DNA of 64,000 bases from positions 1-64,000 of the forward strand of contig CAZLZD010000014.1 in assembly GCA_964563925.1 (NCBI GenBank), written 5' to 3'. The stretch comes from JAUILA01 sp964563925 (GTDB taxonomy: Bacteria > Bacteroidota > Bacteroidia > Cytophagales > Cyclobacteriaceae). This document shows, one piece after another, positions 32,521-41,878 of the stretch; the first letter of the stretch is position 1; each line of letters begins with the position of its first letter. Both the position numbers and the translations under genes were made by a program. The notes beneath the pieces are model-generated. The model ran no database searches. It was not told the DNA's origin and was given only the letters and a program-made list of their open reading frames with translations.

Positions 32521-34410
32521 TTTCCAGTCTGCGGTATAACTTATTTTACCCCTGTCAAGCAGCTCACGGATTACCTCCATTACTTTCTTTTCCTCCTCGC
32601 TGCTGAACTGTTTTACTACATTCTCCACGGCCAGGGGTTCCGCATCAAGCATCTCAAGAATACTTTCGTGCATATGCTCATCATGCTCTTCTTCAATGGC
32701 GTGTTTTCTTTCCAGGCAAATATCACACACCCCGCACGGATGACTTATTTCCTCTCCGAAATAGTGACTTATGAATAAGGACCGGCACTGGTTTTCGTTT
32801 CCCGCATATGTTTTCATCACCTCCATCTTCTCCCGTGCATGCTCCCTCCGCTCCCGCAGTCCGTTTACATCAAGTGCGAGGCGGCTTACCTCCTGCCTTG
32901 GTTGAATGAATACCACCTGGGGCTTCTCTTTCCGGGGTTCGTAGGACAGTACCCCCACCTCATCAAGCTGAAGGAGCACACTCCGTACTTCCTCAAGTCC
33001 GCGGCCAAGCATCGAGGCAACTTTTGATTCCTCCACATTGGAAAAATGACTCATCAGCTCTCCCCCGTAAAGTCTGAGCAGGGCCTTGATGTATGGCTCA
33101 TGGGAAGCATGGGCTATTTCATATTTGTAGAGCTCGGTCTTGTCCACCGCAAACATCAGCTTTGAAGGCTTGTGAATACCCTCATTGAGCTGTAATAACC
33201 CCTGCTCCTCCATGCGTCGCAGGGCATGGTATACCGGCAATGGTTCCAGGTTATAGACCTCTGAAAACTGTCCGAGGTCAAAGTCAAAGGATTTATCCAG
33301 TCCGCTGCCCACGGCTAGCTTGAAATAATTGGCCAGCGCCTGGTATACCTGTTTCAGAAAAGCCGGTTCCGGATGCTGCAAATGAAGCTGCTTTTCCATC
33401 AGCTCGGCATCCATGGGATGAAAGAGAAGAACGGCAAAGGCACGCTTTCCGTCCCTGCCTGCCCGGCCGGCTTCCTGGTAATACGATTCCATGTCGGGCG
33501 GAATCTCATAATGAACGACAGTTCGCACATCGGCTTTGTCGATGCCCATGCCAAAGGCATTTGTCGATACCATCACCCGAACCCTTCCTGAAACCCAGTC
33601 ATGCTGGCGGTTTGCCCTCACTTCCCCGCTGAGCCCTGCGTGGTAATAGGTGGCATTCACCCCTTGTTGCTGTAGCATTCGGGCGATATCCACGGTACCC
33701 TTTCTCGAGCGTACATATACAATGGCACTTCCCGGTACGTTATTCAGGATCTCCCTGAGCTTGCGGTCCTTGTCTTCCTCCACCCGTACAGCGTAGGACA
33801 AATTCGGCCGGGCAAAAGATCGCTGAAATATTTTCACATTCTCCTGCAGAAGCCGGCTGACAATATCCTTTTTAACCGGTGGAGTAGCTGACGCGGTCAG
33901 GGCAATGAATGGAACGTCGTCTCCCAGAAACTCCCTGAGTGAGGCAATCTCGAGGTAGGACGGCCTGAAATCATACCCCCACTGGGATATGCAATGGGCC
34001 TCGTCGACTGCCACCTGGCATACCGGCATCCGTGTTACCCGCTCGCGAAAAAGCTCCGACTGGAGCCGTTCCGGGGACAAATAGAGAAATTTTATATTCC
34101 CGTAAATGCAATTATCCAGGATAATGTCAATTTCCCTTGACGACAGGCCGCTGTGCACGGCTTCCGCCTTTATGCCACGTTCCCGCAGCTGGGACACCTG
34201 GTCATGCATCAGGGCAATCAGCGGTGTCACCACAAGCGTAATCCCGTCCATGACAAGCCCCGGTACCTGGTAGCAAATTGACTTGCCCCCGCCGGTGGGC
34301 AGGATAGCCAGCACATCTCTGCCATCCAGTACCGACTGGACGATATCTTCCTGGGCCGGCCTGAAATGCGCATGGCCAAAAACCTTTTGAAGAATTTCCC
34401 CCGGCGTCAT
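32506..34410 (-). CDS. recQ: ATP-dependent DNA helicase RecQ
   Basis: RecQ unwinds DNA 3'-5' in recombination and repair. The 634-residue protein has Walker A (TGGGKS, residues 39-44), the DEAH box (VDEAHCISQWG, near 138), the aromatic-rich loop FRPSYLEI, and helicase motifs V-VI (GMGIDKADVR and YYQEAGRAGRDG). The RQC zinc site includes ENQCRSL and CGVCDICL. The C-terminus after about 560 does not show a clear HRDC domain. The start lies 1 nt downstream of the enoyl-CoA hydratase stop, so recQ is the last gene of a five-gene unit. Confidence 0.95.
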   Translation of the reverse strand: MTPGEILQKVFGHAHFRPAQEDIVQSVLDGRDVLAILPTGGGKSICYQVPGLVMDGITLVVTPLIALMHDQVSQLRERGIKAEAVHSGLSSREIDIILDNCIYGNIKFLYLSPERLQSELFRERVTRMPVCQVAVDEAHCISQWGYDFRPSYLEIASLREFLGDDVPFIALTASATPPVKKDIVSRLLQENVKIFQRSFARPNLSYAVRVEEDKDRKLREILNNVPGSAIVYVRSRKGTVDIARMLQQQGVNATYYHAGLSGEVRANRQHDWVSGRVRVMVSTNAFGMGIDKADVRTVVHYEIPPDMESYYQEAGRAGRDGKRAFAVLLFHPMDAELMEKQLHLQHPEPAFLKQVYQALANYFKLAVGSGLDKSFDFDLGQFSEVYNLEPLPVYHALRRMEEQGLLQLNEGIHKPSKLMFAVDKTELYKYEIAHASHEPYIKALLRLYGGELMSHFSNVEESKVASMLGRGLEEVRSVLLQLDEVGVLSYEPRKEKPQVVFIQPRQEVSRLALDVNGLRERREHAREKMEVMKTYAGNENQCRSLFISHYFGEEISHPCGVCDICLERKHAIEEEHDEHMHESILEMLDAEPLAVENVVKQFSSEEEKKVMEVIRELLDRGKISYTADWKLSLN

Positions 34411-34411
34411 T

Positions 34412-35188
34412 TTACCAGGTCAGGGTTTCCTTATTCAGGAAACTGGAAATACCTTTTTTACAGTCTTCTGTCTCCCTGGCTTTCGCATTTATCTCGGAGG
34501 CATATTCAAGCGCACGACCCACCTCCATAGAGGGGACCCGCGCCAGCATCTCCTTGACCAGGGACATAGACTGGCCGCTGTTACCCGTGATCAGGGATTC
34601 AGCCAGGGACTCAACCCGCTCATCAAGGTCTTCAGCCCCCACACATTCATTGATCAGCCCGATGCGCCCCGCTTCATCAGCCGTAATAAGTTCACCCGAC
34701 AACAACAACCTCCGGGCATGCGTCTCTCCCATTTTCCTGACCAGGAACACGGTGACCAGGGCGGGAACAAAGCCGATTTTAACTTCAGTATACCCAAACC
34801 TGGATCCTTCCGCGGCAATCACAAAGTCACAAACGGTGGCCAATCCGCAGCCCCCGGCAATGGCATGGCCGTGAACCCGGGCGATGACCGGTTTCGGATG
34901 CTGGTAGATCTGATAGAAAAGCTCCTTAAGGCTTCGTGAATCCTCCAGGTTTTCCTCAAAGGAATTACCCTGGAGCTGCTGTAAATACGCCAGGTCGGCA
35001 CCCGCGCAGAATACCTTTCCGCGCGCCTGGAGAATAATTACCTTGACTGAAGAATCTGAACCCGCCTGGCTGAATGCCTCTTTCAATGACTCAGTCAGCT
35101 CCGGATTTAACGCGTTTCTTTTATCGGGCCGGTTCAGCGTGATGTACGCCTTCCGGTCCTTTACCTCATAATGAACGATCTCACTCAT
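34412..35188 (-). CDS. Enoyl-CoA hydratase/isomerase family protein
   Basis: The 258-residue crotonase-fold protein has ITLNRPDKRNALNPE at residues 16-30 and the oxyanion-hole segment FCAGADLAYLQQL near 60-72. The second signature is ARVHGHAIAGGCGLATVCDF near 102-121, followed by E residues in SRFGYTEVKIGFVPA. This layout is close to methylglutaconyl-CoA hydratase but the substrate cannot be fixed. Its start overlaps the comEC stop by 8 nt, so it sits in an operon with unrelated DNA-handling genes. Confidence 0.9.
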   Translation of the reverse strand: MSEIVHYEVKDRKAYITLNRPDKRNALNPELTESLKEAFSQAGSDSSVKVIILQARGKVFCAGADLAYLQQLQGNSFEENLEDSRSLKELFYQIYQHPKPVIARVHGHAIAGGCGLATVCDFVIAAEGSRFGYTEVKIGFVPALVTVFLVRKMGETHARRLLLSGELITADEAGRIGLINECVGAEDLDERVESLAESLITGNSGQSMSLVKEMLARVPSMEVGRALEYASEINAKARETEDCKKGISSFLNKETLTW

Positions 35189-37073
35189 TGATTCCAGGGA
35201 TTTCGTGAAACAAAGCCTGCCCGGGTATCAGGGCCAGGGTATCGGTATTCTGCCGGTCATGCACAACTACCTCATCACCGGATAATGGAAAATTATTTGA
35301 TTTACGCCAGAATACCATAGTACCCCGGTCAATTTTTAGCTTCAACTCCTCTCCGGCCCTGGCTCCATATGCATGTTGTATGACCTTTCCTGCTCCGTAA
35401 CCGGCAAACCACGTCCTGATTTCTTCCGGTAATTCGCCTTCCGATCCGGTTGAGTAACACCTTCCCCGGCGTCCCAGGACCTCCAGCACATAAAACTGCC
35501 TGTCTCCGGAATAATAGACCGCCACCCGCCGCTGATGATCCTTTTTAATGTCTGTATGAACCATTGCTCCCATCCAGGCCAGGAGGCAGAAGGCCGCAAC
35601 AAAAAGTACGCGGCGGCTACCCGAACGAACCGACCAGATCCCTGCTGTAAGAATCAGGGTAACTGTACTGGTCAGTCCGATCGGCCAATAAAGGTCATCC
35701 ATGTAACTGCCAGGCATTTCCGACAGGGCCCGGAGCGCTTGCGTTACGCCTTCCAGGATCAGGGAAATCAGCCGGGCCAGCCAGTCCCCGGCCGGCGGGA
35801 AACCACCTGCGGCAAACATGAGAATCGCCAGAATCAGCACGAGAAACGTGGCCGGTACCACCAGCACCGCCGCAATCCAGAAGGACAGGGATAACTGGTG
35901 AAAATAATGCACCGATAGCATAAAGGTGGATGCCTGTACGGAAATAGCCATGGCCATATTCTTCAGCAGGTAATCGGGCAACTTCCATCGGTGGGAGAAC
36001 AATGGCTCCAGCCACGGCATAAAGCACATGATCCCTGATACGGCCATAAAGGACAACTGAAATGAGACCTGGAACAGCTGACCTGGTGAGATCATCAACA
36101 TCAGGAATGCGGTGAGAAGGAATACATGCGAAATCGGGTTGGGACGCTTTAATAGCCTGCAAAGCATAAAAAGAAAGATAAAAACCACAGCCCGGATCAC
36201 AGAAGGTGAGAAACTGGCAAGAGCCGCGTAGGATAGCAGTAGCAGCAGGATGAGAAAATGCCGTATGAGTGTCCACGGATTTTTATTGGGTAAAAAGGAA
36301 AAACAGACCGTGGCCAGGAAATAAATCAGTCCGACATGCAGACCTGAAACGGCCAGCACGTGCATGGAGCCGGTAACCGAATAGACGCGACGTATATCTT
36401 CATTCAACCCCCGTTTTTCTCCAAGCAGCATACCCGCCAGCAGCCAGGCATGATCCGGGTTACTGATCAGTTTATCAATTTTCTGCCTTACCTTTTGGCG
36501 GAGAATGGCAATGTGATGCCGGGACCGCCGATCTGTTCCCACCCTGATCAGTGAATCCTTCAGGAATAATTGTCCGGCTATCCCCTGACGCTTCAGGTAG
36601 CGACGATAATCAAATGCAAACCGGTGCAACGGTGGCGGCGGCGAGACGATTTGTCCGCTGAACAGCAGTTGTTCGCCGGGTACGAGTGCCGTCCCTGCTG
36701 GCACATACAGGTGAATACGAATCCGGTCATGATACCAGCGTCCCCCGGAACGGGAGGCACTGACCAATGCTTCATAGCGCTCCCAGGCTTCTGAACGGGT
36801 AAACTCCCGTTCCTCGATGACCAGCATTCCCTGTGCCGGCAAGGTAGCCGGCTGCGAAAGCTCATGTCCTGATCCTATCCCGTACCCGAGGATCAGCCAG
36901 AAAACCAGCAAAAGATGTGGAATGAACCTGTTGGAGAGGAGCAGCAACAGATAGCAGAAAAGAAGGAAGGGATAAAGCTGTTCCTCAGAAAGAAACAGGA
37001 ACCGGTCTGACAACCAGATTCCCGCGGCCATCAGGCACAATGGTCGCAATAAAGGGTAATTGAGCCAGAACAC
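35181..37073 (-). CDS. comEC: ComEC/Rec2-type DNA-uptake membrane protein
   Basis: ComEC forms the inner-membrane channel for single-stranded DNA in natural transformation. The 630-residue protein has two to three N-terminal membrane segments, a soluble OB-like region (about 80-190), and the Competence domain with SMHVLAVSGLHVGLIYFLA near 238-256 and LLLSYAALASFSPSVIRAVV following. At least eight membrane helices run to about 490. The C-terminal part is short, so the metallo-beta-lactamase-like domain of long ComEC proteins is missing. It lies between a GNAT gene and the hydratase gene. Confidence 0.9.
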   Translation of the reverse strand: MFWLNYPLLRPLCLMAAGIWLSDRFLFLSEEQLYPFLLFCYLLLLLSNRFIPHLLLVFWLILGYGIGSGHELSQPATLPAQGMLVIEEREFTRSEAWERYEALVSASRSGGRWYHDRIRIHLYVPAGTALVPGEQLLFSGQIVSPPPPLHRFAFDYRRYLKRQGIAGQLFLKDSLIRVGTDRRSRHHIAILRQKVRQKIDKLISNPDHAWLLAGMLLGEKRGLNEDIRRVYSVTGSMHVLAVSGLHVGLIYFLATVCFSFLPNKNPWTLIRHFLILLLLLSYAALASFSPSVIRAVVFIFLFMLCRLLKRPNPISHVFLLTAFLMLMISPGQLFQVSFQLSFMAVSGIMCFMPWLEPLFSHRWKLPDYLLKNMAMAISVQASTFMLSVHYFHQLSLSFWIAAVLVVPATFLVLILAILMFAAGGFPPAGDWLARLISLILEGVTQALRALSEMPGSYMDDLYWPIGLTSTVTLILTAGIWSVRSGSRRVLFVAAFCLLAWMGAMVHTDIKKDHQRRVAVYYSGDRQFYVLEVLGRRGRCYSTGSEGELPEEIRTWFAGYGAGKVIQHAYGARAGEELKLKIDRGTMVFWRKSNNFPLSGDEVVVHDRQNTDTLALIPGQALFHEIPGINE

Positions 37074-37097
37074 GCAGGAAGATCGCCTGCCTCGCGG

Positions 37098-37532
37098 TCA
37101 AATCATACGTTCCATTTGCTGGTGGAGAATATCACATTCATCAAAGACCTCACCGACCGGCTTAAAGCCAAATTTCCTGTACAATCCGACTACATCCACC
37201 TGGGCATTGAGATACATTCGGTCATGCCCGGACCTGTTCTCCCGGATTACGTCCGAGATCACCTTATCCACCAGGGCGTAACCGACGCCCTTACCCCGGA
37301 ATTCGGGCAAGACCGCAAAGCGTTCCAGCTTGATGCCGTTGTCGGTAGATCGCCAGCGGGCGGCACCGCACGGAATATTCTCATACAAGGCAAGATAATG
37401 GACAGACTCCTCCTCAAACTGGTCGAATTCATCCGCTTCCGGCACATGCTGTTCGTCCATAAAAACAACCCGGCGGATGGTAAAAACCTCAGAAAGGTCT
37501 TCTCCGGGGGCCAACTTTTGCACCGAGATCAT
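37098..37532 (-). CDS. GNAT family N-acetyltransferase
   Basis: The 144-residue protein is a compact GNAT domain with FTIRRVVFMDEQHVPEADEF near residues 17-36, the acetyl-CoA loop LPEFRGKGVGYALV at about 75-88, and YRKFGFKPVGEVFDE near the C-terminus, in the style of the ElaA/YjcF group. The substrate is unknown. It overlaps the phoH stop by 4 nt and is followed 24 nt later by comEC. Confidence 0.85.
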   Translation of the reverse strand: MISVQKLAPGEDLSEVFTIRRVVFMDEQHVPEADEFDQFEEESVHYLALYENIPCGAARWRSTDNGIKLERFAVLPEFRGKGVGYALVDKVISDVIRENRSGHDRMYLNAQVDVVGLYRKFGFKPVGEVFDECDILHQQMERMI

Positions 37533-38485
37533 CCGCGCTGATGATGTTGTTCCTCGTGTTTGTCGTAGGCAGAAATGATGTCCTTGACTATTTTATGTCG
37601 CACCACGTCTTTTCCGGTCAGGTTCACGAAACCGATCCCTTTCACATCTTTCAGTATCTGGGTCGCTTCAATCAGTCCGGACTTCTGCTTTTTGGGCAGG
37701 TCGATCTGCGAAATATCCCCGGTGATTATCACCTTTGACTGCGGACCCATCCTGGTCAGGAACATCTTGATCTGCATGGGGGTTGTATTCTGGGCTTCAT
37801 CCAGGAGAATAAAGGCGTTATTGAGCGTGCGCCCCCGCATGTAGGCGAGCGGAGCGATTTCTATTACATTATTCTCCATGTAATACCGCAGCTTCTCACC
37901 GGGTATCATATCAAACAGGGCGTCGTAGATCGGGCGCAGGTACGGATCGAGCTTTTCCTTCAGGTCGCCAGGGAGAAAACCGAGGGTCTCCCCTGCCTCC
38001 ACGGCCGGGCGAGTAATAATGATCTTCTTGACCTGCTTATTTTTCAGTGCCTTCACGGCCAGGGCCACGGATATATAGGTTTTCCCGGTTCCGGCCGGGC
38101 CCAGGGCGAAGACCAGGTCATTCTGGCTGACCGAATAGACCAGCTTCTGCTGGTTGATGGTTTTGGGTTTGATGGTGAACCCGCGCGTTCCGTAGATAAG
38201 GACCTCCTCCTGATCAGGGAGCTCAGCCTCGGCCTCCTTGGCCAGGTAATTCTGCACATTCTCCTCGGTCACCTTACCGTATTTATGGTAATGCTCGATC
38301 AGCATGTTGAGCACGTCATTGATCTGGAGGATTTCCGTGGTTGACCCTTTTATGCGTATCTCATTTCCCCGGGAAACGATCTTGCTTTTCGGAAAGGCCG
38401 ACGCTACCTCATTGATATTTTTGTTTTCCACACCGAGGAAATCGATCAGGGAAACGTTGTCTAGTGTAATTACTTTTTCTACCAA
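37529..38485 (-). CDS. phoH: PhoH family ATPase
   Basis: The 318-residue protein is a PhoH-like P-loop ATPase: Walker A GPAGTGKT at residues 129-136, then IIITRPAVEAGETLGFLPGD near 156-175, and Walker B FILLDEAQNTTPMQIKMFLT near 226. An N-terminal KH-like region (IVSRGNEIRIKGS) suggests RNA binding; relatives act in RNA metabolism. It heads the phoH-GNAT-comEC-hydratase-recQ unit and is divergent from the SAM hydrolase gene. Confidence 0.93.
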   Translation of the reverse strand: MVEKVITLDNVSLIDFLGVENKNINEVASAFPKSKIVSRGNEIRIKGSTTEILQINDVLNMLIEHYHKYGKVTEENVQNYLAKEAEAELPDQEEVLIYGTRGFTIKPKTINQQKLVYSVSQNDLVFALGPAGTGKTYISVALAVKALKNKQVKKIIITRPAVEAGETLGFLPGDLKEKLDPYLRPIYDALFDMIPGEKLRYYMENNVIEIAPLAYMRGRTLNNAFILLDEAQNTTPMQIKMFLTRMGPQSKVIITGDISQIDLPKKQKSGLIEATQILKDVKGIGFVNLTGKDVVRHKIVKDIISAYDKHEEQHHQRG

Positions 38486-38620
38486 ACGCGAATAATCTTA
38501 ATGTGAATTTTTAATGGATGAAATTTAGCTATTTTTGCTTACAAAAGTACGGAAATCGGAACGAGCCTTCAAAAGGTCACCGGTATTCACCAACAAATAA
38601 AAGGATAGCACGCAACCCAT

Positions 38621-39397
38621 ATGGCCATAATCACCTTACTAACGGACTACGGAGAAAGTGATCACTACGTTGCGGCCCTTAAAGCAAAAATCCTGTCAAT
38701 AAACCCTGTGCTGCGCATAGTCGACATAACGCACCAGGTACCCTCCTGCGACATCGCCTACGGAGCGCAGGTGCTGCGCAGCGTCTTTCATCATTTTCCA
38801 CGCGGCACCGTTCACCTGATCGGGGTCAATGACACCGGGCAATCCGGCGACCGCTGCCTGGCCATGCAGCTGGAGGGACATATTTTTGTAGGGACAGACA
38901 ATGGGTTCTTCGGGCTTCTCAGCGACCAGGAAGCCACCTATGTCGTGGACATTAATAAACTCAAGCCGGTGGATACCACCTTTCCCGGCCGGCGCATCCT
39001 CGCACCGGTTGCCGCCCAGCTGGCCAGTGGAAAAACGATCACCGACCTGGGACCTAAGGTTCAGGAGTATAAGCGAATGTTGCCCCGCCAGTTTAAGGCC
39101 ACCCGCAGCCTGATCTCCGGACATGTGGTAAAGGTCGATCATTACGGAAACCTGGTCACCAATATTGACCGGCAGACCTTTCAGACATTGTGCAAAGACC
39201 GTGGTTTTGAGATCAAGGTGGGGCGCGAATCGGTGTACCGTATCCAGGATCAGATCTGGCAGGTGGAAGCAGGCGACCTGTTTGTGCTGTTCAATGACCT
39301 CGGCATGATGGAGATCGGCATCAACCAGGGACGGGCCGACGACTTGCTCGGTGTGGGCTACGACAGTCCCGTTTTACTCAAATTTGACGGAGAATGA
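38621..39397 (+). CDS. S-adenosyl-L-methionine hydrolase (adenosine-forming), DUF62 family
   Basis: The 258-residue protein belongs to the SAM hydroxide adenosyltransferase/chlorinase family, which splits SAM into adenosine and methionine. Key segments are ITLLTDYGESDHYVAALK at residues 3-20, DITHQVPSCDIAYGA near 36-50, and FVGTDNGFFGLL near 89-100. The C-terminal domain has HVVKVDHYGNLVTNI. The stop overlaps the next gene (ATGA 39394-39397). Its physiological role in Bacteroidota is not known. Confidence 0.92.
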   Translation: MAIITLLTDYGESDHYVAALKAKILSINPVLRIVDITHQVPSCDIAYGAQVLRSVFHHFPRGTVHLIGVNDTGQSGDRCLAMQLEGHIFVGTDNGFFGLLSDQEATYVVDINKLKPVDTTFPGRRILAPVAAQLASGKTITDLGPKVQEYKRMLPRQFKATRSLISGHVVKVDHYGNLVTNIDRQTFQTLCKDRGFEIKVGRESVYRIQDQIWQVEAGDLFVLFNDLGMMEIGINQGRADDLLGVGYDSPVLLKFDGE

Positions 39398-39696
39398 AGC
39401 TAATCCGTATTGTTCGCATGACCTTCCGCGAGGCGGAAATTGACAATTTTCTTGACCTGTTCAGTGAGAGCAAATCAAAGATCCGCGCCTTCCCGGGCTG
39501 CCAGCACCTGGAACTGCACCGCGACCTGGATCATCCGAATGTACTGGCTACCTACAGCTGGTGGACGGGTCCGGAAGCTCTTGAGAATTACAGGCATTCA
39601 CCCCTGTTTAAGGAGGTTTGGGCCCGGACAAAAGTTCTTTTCGCCGATAAGCCGGTGGCATTTTCACATGAAATTCTCCAGGTCTGTCCGGAATAA
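39394..39696 (+). CDS. Antibiotic biosynthesis monooxygenase (ABM) domain protein
   Basis: The 100-residue protein is a small ferredoxin-like ABM fold (dimeric alpha-beta barrel): IVRMTFREAEIDNFLDLFSE at the N-terminus and the motif FPGCQHLELHRDLDHPNVLA near 34-53. The core is followed by YSWWTGPEALENYRHSPLF, where W and H residues are typical. ABM proteins include quinol monooxygenases and heme-degrading enzymes; the specific reaction is unknown. It is translationally coupled to the SAM hydrolase gene. Confidence 0.88.
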   Translation: MKLIRIVRMTFREAEIDNFLDLFSESKSKIRAFPGCQHLELHRDLDHPNVLATYSWWTGPEALENYRHSPLFKEVWARTKVLFADKPVAFSHEILQVCPE

Positions 39697-39798
39697 CCAG
39701 TTGTGTTAATCGGCCAAACCGGTTCACTGCGCATACCGAATTTAGCCTCATCTGTTCTCCCCAAAGGCTTTGGTGATCATACGTTTTCCTGAGGATAT

Positions 39799-39841
39799 CG
39801 GAGTGCTGCTGCGAAAATCCTGGCTCCAGGATATCACTCCG
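39799..39841. other. Nested inverted repeat between the ABM and GH43-like genes
   Basis: CGGAGTG (39799-39805) pairs with CACTCCG (39835-39841). Inside it, ATCCTGG (39817-39823) pairs with CCAGGAT (39826-39832) around a 2-base loop. No T-run follows, so it is not a typical terminator. It may be an mRNA structure or protein-binding site in the 200-base gap before the next gene. Confidence 0.5.
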
Positions 39842-39900
39842 GAATGCAAATTCTCACAACACAGGACAGTTTGATAAAACGACCTTTCTATTTTTAATGT

Positions 39901-40857
39901 ATGAGATTCCTGCTGTCAACCCTTCTGATCCCTGTCTTATTAAGTTGTTCAACCCCTGAAACACGTACCGTGGATTCAGACATCGTACCCGTCATCGATG
40001 GCGAATTCTGGCGGATTGGCGAAATCCAGGACCTGGACAGCCTGAACGGACCGGATTTATCGCGCCAGCACGTCGTGGATCATGGATTCGTACAGGATGA
40101 GCAGGGTCAGTGGCATTTATGGGCCTGCATGAGGGGAACCAGGGCGGGAAGGATCTTTTACGGGTGGACGGGCAATTCCCTGACTGACAAGGTCCTCTGG
40201 GATCCCGACGGCGTAGTGGCCAGGGCAGACAGTTCCTGGGGGGAGAATGCCAGGCAGGGTGCCGAACAAATGCAGGCTCCCTTTTTTCTTAAAGAGAATG
40301 GCACCTATTACTGCTTTTACAATTCTGCAGGTATCCGGATAATGACCTCTGAGGACGGCACATCATTCTCCCGTCCGGCTTTCAGCGATGGCTCCAACAT
40401 GCTTTACGAGAAAGGTGGCCGCGACGTGATGGTGATGAAAGAAGATTCCCTGTATTATGCCTACTCCACCATCTCGACGGCAGCGGCTGACGGCTGGCTG
40501 CGGGGTTTTGTAATTGTGCGTACCAGCCCTGACCTGAAACGATGGAGTGACTATGTCATTGTTTCCGAAGGTGGCCGCGCCGGAAACGGTCCGGTTAGTG
40601 CCGAGAGTCCGTTCGTGCAAAAATACAATGACCACTATTACCTGTTCCGGAGCTCCTCGATGACCGGAACGACCTTCGTATACCGGTCTGAGAACCCCTA
40701 CAACTTCGGTGTCAACGACGACAGTAAACTAATCGGTGAATTACCCGTCTGGGCACCTGAGATTCTTGAGGTTGACGGAGAATGGTTTATCAGTGACATC
40801 GATGACTTTAAGGGGGTAAAGCTGGCCCGGCTGAAGTGGGAAAACAAGGCGGAATAG
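39901..40857 (+). CDS. GH43-like five-bladed beta-propeller lipoprotein
   Basis: The 318-residue protein has a lipoprotein signal (LLIPVLLSC, lipobox L-L-S-C) and repeats of the beta-propeller kind: VVDHGFVQDEQGQWHLWACM near 59, APFFLKENGTYYCFYN near 123, SPFVQKYNDHYYLFRSS near 239, and WAPEILEVDGEWFISDID near 283. These resemble glycoside hydrolase family 43/62 or levanase-type folds acting on extracellular glycans. Clear catalytic acid triads were not assigned, and no SusC/D pair is nearby, so the substrate is unknown. Confidence 0.75.
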   Translation: MRFLLSTLLIPVLLSCSTPETRTVDSDIVPVIDGEFWRIGEIQDLDSLNGPDLSRQHVVDHGFVQDEQGQWHLWACMRGTRAGRIFYGWTGNSLTDKVLWDPDGVVARADSSWGENARQGAEQMQAPFFLKENGTYYCFYNSAGIRIMTSEDGTSFSRPAFSDGSNMLYEKGGRDVMVMKEDSLYYAYSTISTAAADGWLRGFVIVRTSPDLKRWSDYVIVSEGGRAGNGPVSAESPFVQKYNDHYYLFRSSSMTGTTFVYRSENPYNFGVNDDSKLIGELPVWAPEILEVDGEWFISDIDDFKGVKLARLKWENKAE

Positions 40858-40951
40858 TCCCTGCACCGGCTTTGTTTAGGGAACATTACGAAAAGCGTAC
40901 GTTAAAGAATATAGAACATTTATCGAACGCCTGTTAATAACCAGAATAGTC

Positions 40952-41734
40952 ATGCCTGAATTACCCGAAATAGAGACCTACAAGACGTATTTTGACAGCA
41001 CCAGCCTGCACCAGAAAGTAACTGATATGGATTGTGCGGATGAGCGATTGCTGAAGAAACCACTAAATGATTTTCTGAAGAACCTGAAGGGGAACGAATT
41101 CTCCGGGACCACCCGTATTGGCAAATACCTGTTCGTGCACACGACCGGAAAAAAAGTCCTGGTGATGCATTTCGGAATGACCGGTCATCTTGATTATTAC
41201 AAGGACCCGGAGGACCGGCCTAAATACGGGCATATTGTGTTTTCATTCAGCAGCGGTTTTCAGCTGGCTTTTGAGAATAAACGAAAGTTTGGCTGGATCG
41301 ATCTTACGGATGGCGTGGCAGAATACAAGGCCAGGGTCGGGCTGAGTGACGATGCCCGTGACCTTTCCCTGGATCAGTTCAGGGAGTCATTGTCCGGCCG
41401 GTCAGCCCCCGTCAAGTCGGTCCTGCTCGACCAGGGCGTCGCTGCCGGCATCGGGAACTGGATGGCCGATGAGATCCTGTACCAGGCCCGGATCCACCCG
41501 GAAAAACGGGTGAACGACCTGAGCGACAAGGAAATTAAAAAGATTTTTGATGTTATGAAGGAAGTGATTGAGACATCGATCGAAAAGCAGGCCGTCTATC
41601 GCGATTTCCCGGATGATTATTTCATCCATATCCGGAAAACCGGAGCCACGTGTCATCATACCGGCGAGAGGATTGAAAAGATCAAGGTGGGAGGCCGGTC
41701 GACGTACTTCTGTCCGGAGTGGCAGAAGAAATAA
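40952..41734 (+). CDS. Formamidopyrimidine-DNA glycosylase-like protein (Fpg/Nei family)
   Basis: The 260-residue protein begins with the catalytic PELPEIE (Pro2, Glu3) and has the H2TH motif with DQGVAAGIGNWMADEILYQA near 166-185. Such enzymes excise oxidised bases and cleave the strand. The C-terminal zinc finger is degenerate: the segment reads TCHHTGERIEKIKVGGRS, then FCPEW, so only two of the four usual cysteines remain. It may bind zinc through Cys/His or be a zincless finger. It is monocistronic. Confidence 0.88.
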   Translation: MPELPEIETYKTYFDSTSLHQKVTDMDCADERLLKKPLNDFLKNLKGNEFSGTTRIGKYLFVHTTGKKVLVMHFGMTGHLDYYKDPEDRPKYGHIVFSFSSGFQLAFENKRKFGWIDLTDGVAEYKARVGLSDDARDLSLDQFRESLSGRSAPVKSVLLDQGVAAGIGNWMADEILYQARIHPEKRVNDLSDKEIKKIFDVMKEVIETSIEKQAVYRDFPDDYFIHIRKTGATCHHTGERIEKIKVGGRSTYFCPEWQKK

Positions 41735-41825
41735 TTTCCCTCCGGAAGGCACACGACCTAACATGCTTGAAATTCCGGCCTATGACGGACAAAAAAAGAG
41801 TGCGTGAGGGTGTGCGAGCGAGAGA

Positions 41826-41878
41826 AAAATGAAGAATGAACTGAATCGCTTTCGCTCTCACATTTCACTCTTCATTTT
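41826..41878 (-). terminator. Large inverted repeat at the 3' end of tRNA-Leu
   Basis: AAAATGAAGAATGAA (41826-41840) and TTCACTCTTCATTTT (41864-41878) form a 15-bp stem with one G-U pair on the minus-strand transcript. A second small GCG-rich stem lies in the loop, and a short T stretch follows. It begins right at the tRNA CCA end and is probably its terminator. Confidence 0.6.
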
